10,646 nucleotides of DNA, taken from the NCBI GenBank assembly GCA_023388935.1, contig JAEWFG010000113.1, forward strand, positions 1-10,646, written 5' to 3'. The DNA comes from Pseudomonadota bacterium (GTDB taxonomy: Bacteria > Pseudomonadota > Alphaproteobacteria > Rhizobiales > Xanthobacteraceae). Below the pieces are notes generated by a model. That model had not been told where the DNA came from, searched no databases, and saw only the letters and a list, made by a program, of their open reading frames with translations. Position numbers and translations under genes: made by a program. Shown piece by piece: positions 6,149 through 10,646 of the stretch (its first letter is position 1; every line of letters starts with the position of its first letter).

Positions 6149-7480
6149 ATGGCCTCTGCAGCGGAACAACTGGCAGCCAACCTCAATTTCGGCGCGTTTG
6201 CCAAGGCCGACGAACTGAAGAAGCGCATCTGGTTTACCCTGGGTGCGCTGCTCGTTTATCGGCTCGGAACCTACATCCCGTTGCCCGGCATCGATCCCAA
6301 CATCTGGGAGCAGGTGTTCCGCTCGCAGGCGGGCGGCATCCTCGGCATGTTCAACATGTTCGCCGGCGGCGGTATCCACCGCATGGCGATCTTCGCGCTG
6401 AACATCATGCCGTACATTTCGGCCTCGATCATCATCCAGCTCCTGACCACCGTCTCGCCACAGCTCGAGGCGCTGAAGAAGGAAGGTGAGTCCGGCCGCA
6501 AGACGCTGAACCAGTACACCCGTTATCTCACCGTGATTCTGGCCGCGTTCCAGTCCTACGGTATCGCGGTGGGCCTCGAAGGCGCCGGCAACGTCGTCAG
6601 CGATCCCGGCATGTTCTTCCGCCTGTCCACGGCGATCACGCTGACAGGCGGCACCATGTTCCTGATGTGGCTGGGTGAGCAGATCACCTCGCGCGGTATT
6701 GGCAACGGCATCTCGCTCATCATTCTCTCCGGGATCGTCGCCGAACTGCCTGCTGCGCTCGCCGGCATGCTCGAGCTCGGCCGTCAGGGCGCGATGTCGA
6801 CCGGTTTGATCCTGGTCGTCATCATCATGGCGGTCGCCGTGATCGCCTTCATCGTGTTCATGGAGCGCGCGCAGCGCCGGCTGCTGATCCAGTATCCGAA
6901 GCGCCAGGTCGGCAACAAGATGTTCGAGGGCCAGTCCTCGCATCTGCCGCTCAAGCTCAACACCTCAGGCGTGATCCCGCCGATCTTCGCGTCCTCGCTG
7001 CTGTTGCTGCCGACGACGGTTGCGAACTTCAACGCCGGCCGTGGGCCGGAATGGTTCCAGTGGATCACCACGCAGCTCGGCCACGGCCGCCCGCTGTTCC
7101 TGATCCTCTATCTCGCGCTGATCGTGTTCTTCGCGTTCTTCTACACCGCGATCGTGTTCAACCCGACCGAGACCGCGGACAATCTGAAGAAGCACGGCGG
7201 CTTCATTCCGGGCATCCGTCCGGGCGAGCGCACCGCGGAATATATCGACTACGTGCTGTCGCGTATCACCGTGCTCGGCGCGATCTATCTCGCGATCGTC
7301 TGCTTGATCCCCGAGATCCTGATCTCCTACGCCTCGGTGCCGTTCTATTTCGGCGGCACCTCGCTGCTGATCGTCGTCAGTGTCACCATGGATACGGTGG
7401 CGCAGGTGCAGGGCTATCTGCTTGCCCATCAGTATGAAGGTCTGATCCGGAAGTCGAAGCTGCGGGGCCGCCGCCGCTAA
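6149..7480 (+). CDS. secY: Protein translocase channel subunit SecY
   Basis: SecY forms, with SecE and SecG, the inner-membrane channel through which unfolded proteins are exported by SecA or inserted co-translationally. The 443-residue product has the expected ten hydrophobic segments, beginning about residues 26-43 (IWFTLGALLVYRL). Visible hallmarks are the first periplasmic region after LGTYIPLPGIDPN, the hydrophobic plug area (GGILGMFNMFAGGGIHRMAI), SRGIGNGISLIILSGIV (182-198), and the fifth cytoplasmic loop NPTETADNLKKHGGFIPGIR with the SecA/ribosome-contacting Arg357 in GIRPG (355-359). The C-terminus is basic (IRKSKLRGRRR), as expected for the cytoplasmic end. The start is set by GGGAG 10 nt upstream and by the family N-terminus. 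It stands between rplO and adk as in many bacteria. Confidence 0.99.
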   Translation: MASAAEQLAANLNFGAFAKADELKKRIWFTLGALLVYRLGTYIPLPGIDPNIWEQVFRSQAGGILGMFNMFAGGGIHRMAIFALNIMPYISASIIIQLLTTVSPQLEALKKEGESGRKTLNQYTRYLTVILAAFQSYGIAVGLEGAGNVVSDPGMFFRLSTAITLTGGTMFLMWLGEQITSRGIGNGISLIILSGIVAELPAALAGMLELGRQGAMSTGLILVVIIMAVAVIAFIVFMERAQRRLLIQYPKRQVGNKMFEGQSSHLPLKLNTSGVIPPIFASSLLLLPTTVANFNAGRGPEWFQWITTQLGHGRPLFLILYLALIVFFAFFYTAIVFNPTETADNLKKHGGFIPGIRPGERTAEYIDYVLSRITVLGAIYLAIVCLIPEILISYASVPFYFGGTSLLIVVSVTMDTVAQVQGYLLAHQYEGLIRKSKLRGRRR

Positions 7481-7629
7481 AAGGCGCGGCGTCCTCTCGG
7501 GGCGCCGACTCACAAAGCCGATTCGCCGCGCGCAAAGGTGTGCGGCTTCCGCGAGGTGCCGACCGACCGCATGGTCGCATCGGCAGATCTGCTCTCACTG
7601 CGACGCAATCGCTGATATCAAAGGCCTTC
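7481..7629 (+). other. secY-adk spacer, first half: cluster of GC-rich hairpins
   Basis: The 281-nt gap between secY and adk begins with three possible stems. The clearest is GCCGCGCGC-AAAG-GTGTGCGGC (7525-7546), nine pairs including two G-U. Next comes GCCGA..GACC-GCAT-GGTC..TCGGC (7558-7584), nine pairs around an internal loop. The weakest is GGCGC/GCGCC (7483-7487 with 7502-7506). None has a T run. They may slow or end transcription from secY, or protect the 3' end. The region is open in the adk frame from 7540 but shows no family sequence. Confidence 0.4.
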
Positions 7630-7659
7630 TTGGCGTCCGGGCATTCGCTCCCCTATGAT
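7630..7659 (+). promoter_or_regulatory. Candidate sigma-70-type promoter for adk
   Basis: TTGGCG (7630-7635, 4 of 6) and TATGAT (7654-7659, 5 of 6) are separated by 18 nt; with flanking bases they read CTTGGC and CTATGA, close to the alphaproteobacterial CTTGAC/CTATAT pattern. A start near 7666 would give a leader of about 95 nt before the adk ATG. This is the best-looking promoter in the window, but it is a sequence match only. Confidence 0.45.
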
Positions 7660-7743
7660 ATGGGTAGCGGTGCGCGGCCGATTGTGGTTTGCACTGTTCC
7701 TGAACTTTCAAACACAGGTGCGCGACGTATCGCTCACCAATCC

Positions 7744-7760
7744 GGGGGGGGGCGTACGCC
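7744..7760 (+). promoter_or_regulatory. G9 tract and GGCGTACGCC palindrome at the adk start
   Basis: Nine consecutive G residues (7744-7752) lie where the SD of adk should be, 9 nt before the ATG at 7762. The perfect palindrome GGCGTACGCC (7751-7760) shares two of the G residues and ends 1 nt before the ATG. No ordinary AGGAG is present, so part of the G run is likely to serve as SD. Confidence 0.5.
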
Positions 7761-7761
7761 G

Positions 7762-8643
7762 ATGAGAATTATACTTCTGGGACCGCCTGGGTCGGGCAAG
7801 GGGACCCAGGCGCAGCTGCTGGTGCGGCGCTATGGCATCGTCCAGCTCTCGACCGGTGAAATGTTGCGCGCAGCCGTTGCGGCCGGAACGCCGGTCGGGC
7901 TGAAAGCGAAGGAGATCATGGCCGGCGGCGGCCTCGTCCCCGACGAGGTCGTGGTCGGAATCATTTCCGATCGGATCGACCAGCCGGACGCCAAAAACGG
8001 CTTCATCCTCGACGGTTTCCCGCGCACCGTGCCGCAGGCCGCGGCGCTGGACGAGTTGCTCAAGCACAAGCATCTGAGGCTCGATGCCGTGATCGAACTC
8101 CGCGTCAACGAAAGCGCGCTGCTGAATCGCGTCGAGACCCGCGTGGCCCAGATGCGGGAGCGCGGCGAGGAGGTCCGGGTCGACGACACCCCGGAGGTCC
8201 TGACCAAGCGACTCGCGAGCTACCGCAGCCAGACGGAACCGCTGATTCACTATTATTCCGAACGGCGGAAACTCTCGACCATCGACGGCATGATGGCGAT
8301 CGACGAGGTGACCCGCGCCATCCATCGCCAGCTCCTGGCGCTCGGGGCGGTCGAACCCAAGACGCACGCCAGAAGCGCGGCCAAGGCGATGCCCGCCAAA
8401 AAGGGGGCAACGAAGGCCAAGGCGGCGGCGAAAAAGGCCAAAAAGCCGACGAAAGCAGCCAAAAAGGCCGCCAAATCTGCCAAAAAGGCTGTGAAGGGCG
8501 CCAAGAAGACGGCCAAGAAGACAGCCAAGAAAGCGGCCAAGAAGACCGCGAAGAAGGCCGTCAAAAAGACCCCCAAGAAGGCAGTCAAAAAGAGTGCCAA
8601 AAAGGCCGCAAAAAAGGTCACGAAAAAGCGAGCTAAACGCTAG
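7762..8643 (+). CDS. adk: Adenylate kinase with histone H1-like Lys/Ala-rich C-terminal tail
   Basis: Adenylate kinase interconverts ATP + AMP and 2 ADP in the cytoplasm. The catalytic part (residues 1 to about 195) has the P-loop GPPGSGKGT (7-15), the AMP-binding STGEMLRAA (30-38), GFILDGFPRT (80-89), a short LID (about 122-140) with no zinc cysteines, and RVDDTPEV plus KRLASYRSQTEPL (149-161). The start at 7762 gives the normal MRIILLGPPG N-terminus; the frame is open upstream to 7540 without family sequence. After residue 200 the protein carries 93 extra residues (8362-8640): 39 Lys, 29 Ala, 3 Arg and no Asp or Glu, in AKKTAKKAAKK-type repeats like histone H1, AlgP or HctB. Fourteen of the 39 tail lysines are AAA, whereas neighbouring genes use mostly AAG. 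The kinase role is sure; the tail's role (binding DNA, RNA or ribosomes) is inference. Confidence 0.97.
   Translation: MRIILLGPPGSGKGTQAQLLVRRYGIVQLSTGEMLRAAVAAGTPVGLKAKEIMAGGGLVPDEVVVGIISDRIDQPDAKNGFILDGFPRTVPQAAALDELLKHKHLRLDAVIELRVNESALLNRVETRVAQMRERGEEVRVDDTPEVLTKRLASYRSQTEPLIHYYSERRKLSTIDGMMAIDEVTRAIHRQLLALGAVEPKTHARSAAKAMPAKKGATKAKAAAKKAKKPTKAAKKAAKSAKKAVKGAKKTAKKTAKKAAKKTAKKAVKKTPKKAVKKSAKKAAKKVTKKRAKR
8380..8640 (+). repeat. Degenerate repeats encoding the Lys/Ala tail of Adk
   Basis: The DNA for the Adk tail is internally repetitive, with units such as GCCAAGAAGAC and GCCAAAAAG recurring at roughly 12- to 15-nt spacing (clearest at 8499-8560). The copies differ at silent positions (AAA/AAG, GCC/GCG/GCA), so they are old or kept apart by selection. 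Such tracts change length readily by recombination or slippage. Confidence 0.6.
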
Positions 8644-8649
8644 CGGCGG

Positions 8650-8679
8650 TTGACGAAAGCCCCCTGAATCCCTTAATAA
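8650..8679 (+). promoter_or_regulatory. Candidate promoter for rpsM-rpsK-rpoA
   Basis: TTGACG (8650-8655, 5 of 6 to the -35 consensus) is followed after 18 nt by TAATAA (8674-8679, 3 of 6 to the -10). It starts 6 nt after the adk stop and precedes a leader of about 145 nt with two hairpins. The -35 is good and the -10 weak, so this is tentative. Confidence 0.35.
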
Positions 8680-8718
8680 GCCCCGCATCCAAGTCGGATA
8701 GTTTCAAACGATGCCGGG

Positions 8719-8770
8719 CCCCAGGAAGACCAGGGGTGGGCGTCGTGTTCGCGTTTGCGAACACCTGCCC
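8719..8770 (+). promoter_or_regulatory. Structured leader of rpsM: two tandem hairpins
   Basis: Hairpin 1 is CCCCAGG-AAGA-CCAGGGG (8719-8736), six pairs around one A-A mismatch. Hairpin 2 has a perfect 8-bp stem GTGTTCGC-GTTT-GCGAACAC (8745-8764), extended by GGGC/GCCC (8738-8741 with 8767-8770) across a small internal loop. They fill the middle of the 187-nt adk-rpsM spacer, which is where the alpha operon of E. coli has its S4-binding leader. No T run follows, so a leader control element is more likely than a terminator. Confidence 0.5.
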
Positions 8771-8830
8771 GAGAAACCAAGCACTTAAAGACCGCTTCCT
8801 GACGAGGAATCGGCAACAGGAGAGAAGGCC

Positions 8831-9199
<369 letters not shown>

Positions 9200-9205
9200 T
9201 TCGAC

Positions 9206-9265
9206 GCGAACGGCGAACAGGGAGTGGCGAATGGATTCATTCGCTACTCGCTATTCGCCGCTCGC
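9206..9265. repeat. 60-nt palindromic element of heptad units between rpsM and rpsK
   Basis: Arms of 28 nt (9206-9233 and 9238-9265) around a GATT loop pair at 25 of 28 positions (24 Watson-Crick, one G-T; mismatches A-C, C-A and G-G). Each arm consists of four 7-nt units. Left: GCGAACG, GCGAACA, GGGAGTG, GCGAATG. Right, from 9239: ATTCGCT, ACTCGCT, ATTCGCC, GCTCGCA. It starts 6 nt after the rpsM stop. It looks like a dispersed palindromic repeat, not a terminator: no T5 run follows, only TTTT at 9267-9270. Confidence 0.75.
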
Positions 9266-9327
9266 ATTTTCACAGGTGTAGCCGCTGGCACTACGGCGGC
9301 GTTTGAGATCTCCAGGAAAGGTACTCT

Positions 9328-9717
9328 ATGGCCAAGGAAGCCACCCGCGTTCGTCGTCGTGAGCGCAAGAACATCGCCTCCGGCGTCGCGCACGTGAATT
9401 CGTCGTTCAACAATACGACCATCACCATCACCGACGCGCAGGGCAACACGATTGCCTGGTCCTCCGCCGGCACGATGGGCTTCAAGGGCTCGCGCAAGTC
9501 GACCCCGTATGCCGCGCAGGTTGCGGCTGAGGACGTGTCCAAGAAGGCGCAGGAGCACGGCATGCGCACGCTGGAAGTCGAAGTCGCCGGTCCCGGTTCG
9601 GGCCGCGAATCGGCGCTCCGCGCGCTCCAGGCGGCGGGCTTCACCGTCACCTCGATTCGCGACGTGACCACGATCCCGCACAACGGTTGCCGTCCCCGGA
9701 AGCGTCGGCGCGTTTGA
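9328..9717 (+). CDS. rpsK: 30S ribosomal protein S11
   Basis: S11 lies on the platform of the 30S subunit, near the mRNA exit and the Shine-Dalgarno helix. The 129-residue product starts MAKEATRVRRRERKNIASGV and has AHVNSSFNNTTITITDAQGN, AWSSAGTMGFKGSRKSTPYA, AGPGSGRESALRALQAAGF and the C-terminal signature TTIPHNGCRPRKRRRV. AGGAAAGG at 9314-9321 precedes the ATG. In E. coli rpsD follows; here the next gene is rpoA, so S4 must be encoded elsewhere. The 124-nt spacer to rpoA holds a terminator-like hairpin. Confidence 0.99.
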   Translation: MAKEATRVRRRERKNIASGVAHVNSSFNNTTITITDAQGNTIAWSSAGTMGFKGSRKSTPYAAQVAAEDVSKKAQEHGMRTLEVEVAGPGSGRESALRALQAAGFTVTSIRDVTTIPHNGCRPRKRRRV

Positions 9718-9724
9718 TACGAAG

Positions 9725-9757
9725 TTGCGGGCGCATCGTCGCCCGCAATGACTTTTT
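9725..9757 (+). terminator. Terminator-like or attenuator hairpin between rpsK and rpoA
   Basis: TTGCGGGCG-CATCGT-CGCCCGCAA is a perfect 9-bp stem (9725-9748) with a 6-nt loop, followed after TGAC by T5 (9753-9757). A second, looser stem GCCGC/GCGGC (9763-9767 with 9779-9783) is followed by CTTTCTCC. The first looks like an intrinsic terminator with a slightly displaced T run. Since rpoA is essential and no clear promoter follows, partial read-through is the likely state. Confidence 0.55.
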
Positions 9758-9841
9758 GCGAAGCCGCGGGACTGATCTGCGGCCTTTCTCCAACGCCAGT
9801 ATTTTGAACTGTCAAATTGACTGGCCTGTATGGGTGAAACA

Positions 9842-10646
9842 GTGACGATCCAGAAAAATTGGCAAGAACTGATTCGACCGAACAAGCTGCAGGTCACGCC
9901 CGGCAGCGATTCGACCCGTTTCGCGACCATCGTCGCCGAGCCGCTCGAGCGCGGCTTCGGCCAGACGCTCGGCAACGCGCTGCGCCGCATCCTGCTCTCC
10001 TCGCTCCAGGGCGCGGCGGTGCAGTCGGTGCATATCGACGGCGTGCTGCATGAGTTCTCCTCGATCGCGGGCGTTCGTGAGGACGTCACCGACATCGTCC
10101 TCAACATCAAGGACATCTCGATCAAGATGCAGGGCGAAGGCCCGAAGCGCATGGTCGTGAAGAAGCAGGGTCCGGGCGTCGTCACCGCCGGCGACATCCA
10201 GACCGTCGGCGATGTCACCGTGCTCAATCCGGACCTCCAGATCTGCACCCTCGACGAGGGCGCCGAGATCCGCATGGAGTTTACGGTCGCAACGGGCAAG
10301 GGCTACGTGCCCGCCGAGCGCAACCGTCCCGAGGACGCGCCGATCGGCCTGATCCCGGTCGACAGCCTGTATTCGCCTGTCCGCAAGGTCTCCTACAAGG
10401 TCGAGAACACCCGCGAGGGCCAGATCCTCGACTACGACAAGCTGACCATGACGATCGAGACCAACGGCGCGATCTCGCCGGATGACTCCGTGGCCTACGC
10501 CGCGCGCATCCTGCAGGACCAGCTCAACGTGTTCGTCAACTTCGAAGAGCCGCGCAAGGAAGTCGCCCAGGAGATCATCCCGGACCTCGCCTTCAACCCG
10601 GCCTTCCTCAAGAAGGTGGACGAGCTCGAGCTGTCGGTGCGTTCGG
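9842..10646 (+). CDS. rpoA: RNA polymerase alpha subunit, 3'-truncated by window edge
   Basis: Alpha dimerises to start assembly of RNA polymerase and, through its C-terminal domain, contacts UP elements and activators. The frame is open to the window end, 268 codons plus one base, of roughly 340 expected. The N-terminal domain is complete: (M)TIQKNWQELIRPNKLQVTP, the dimer helix PLERGFGQTLGNALRRILLS, GVREDVTDIVLNIKD, and RNRPEDAPIGLIPVDSLYSP. The C-terminal domain begins around AFNPAFLKKVDELELSVRS and is cut off. Two starts are possible. GTG at 9842 has GGTGA 4 nt upstream and gives the usual MTIQKNW start. ATG at 9830 adds MGET but has no visible SD. I prefer 9842, with moderate certainty. 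rplQ would be expected downstream. Confidence 0.97.
   Translation, partial: MTIQKNWQELIRPNKLQVTPGSDSTRFATIVAEPLERGFGQTLGNALRRILLSSLQGAAVQSVHIDGVLHEFSSIAGVREDVTDIVLNIKDISIKMQGEGPKRMVVKKQGPGVVTAGDIQTVGDVTVLNPDLQICTLDEGAEIRMEFTVATGKGYVPAERNRPEDAPIGLIPVDSLYSPVRKVSYKVENTREGQILDYDKLTMTIETNGAISPDDSVAYAARILQDQLNVFVNFEEPRKEVAQEIIPDLAFNPAFLKKVDELELSVRS

Noticed and set aside
7540..7761. Upstream in-frame extension of adk from ATG 7540
   Set aside because: The extra 74 residues show no adenylate kinase sequence, cross the hairpin and candidate promoter region, and the family N-terminus MRIILLGPPG begins at 7762.
8253..8621. Minus-strand open frame coding a Phe/Ala/Leu-rich, membrane-like peptide
   Set aside because: It is the antisense of the Lys/Ala tail of Adk: AAG/AAA read backwards gives CTT/TTT, so the hydrophobic pattern follows from the tail codons. 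No start signal or family match.
9278..9300. Small competing stems (GTAG/CTAC and GCCGC/GCGGC) before rpsK
   Set aside because: Short, mutually exclusive and with large loops; no better than expected in GC-rich DNA.
9804..9832. Possible rpoA promoter TTGAAC-17 nt-TGTATG
   Set aside because: The -10 matches only 3 of 6, and the start would fall within a few bases of the rpoA start codon, leaving almost no leader.

Overview
The window is an almost pure translation and transcription locus: the end of the S10 operon, the whole spc operon, and the start of the alpha operon, all on the + strand. The base composition is GC-rich, lysine is mostly AAG, S14 is the long zinc-free form, RpoA starts (M/V)TIQKNWQELIRPNKL, and the order rplO-secY-adk-rpsM-rpsK-rpoA lacks both rpmJ and rpsD. 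Together these point to an alphaproteobacterium of the order Hyphomicrobiales. The protein sequences and a degenerate GCGCATGATC-type intergenic palindrome look most like Bradyrhizobium or a close relative (recognition from memory, not a search).

Layout. 1-648 is the 3' part of rpsC. 681-1568 holds rplP, rpmC and rpsQ, tightly packed. An 84-nt spacer with two hairpins marks the place where the S10 and spc units meet in E. coli. 1653-5999 is rplN, rplX, rplE, rpsN, rpsH, rplF, rplR, rpsE, rpmD and rplO, with two stop/start overlaps (rplN/rplX and rplX/rplE). After rplO the spacing opens up. secY (6149-7480), adk (7762-8643), rpsM (8831-9199), rpsK (9328-9717) and rpoA (9842 to the window end) are separated by 124-281 nt spacers that hold terminator-like hairpins, candidate promoters and palindromic repeats. 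No non-coding stretch exceeds 300 nt.

How it works together. The genes make proteins of both ribosomal subunits, the membrane channel that ribosomes dock on (SecY), the enzyme that balances adenylate pools (Adk) and the RNA polymerase alpha subunit. The early part looks like one long mRNA. The structured spacers from 6000 onward suggest that secY, adk, rpsM-rpsK and rpoA are adjusted separately.

Most notable observations: (1) the adenylate kinase carries a C-terminal tail of about 93 residues, made almost entirely of Lys and Ala with no acidic residue, like histone H1 or bacterial histone-like proteins; (2) a 60-nt palindrome built of four 7-nt units per arm sits between rpsM and rpsK; (3) a degenerate palindrome in the rpmD-rplO spacer keeps every base pair as a G-U wobble on the mRNA strand only; (4) a hairpin with a T5 run, terminator-like, stands between rpsK and rpoA. 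I found no phage, IS, CRISPR or tRNA/rRNA gene.
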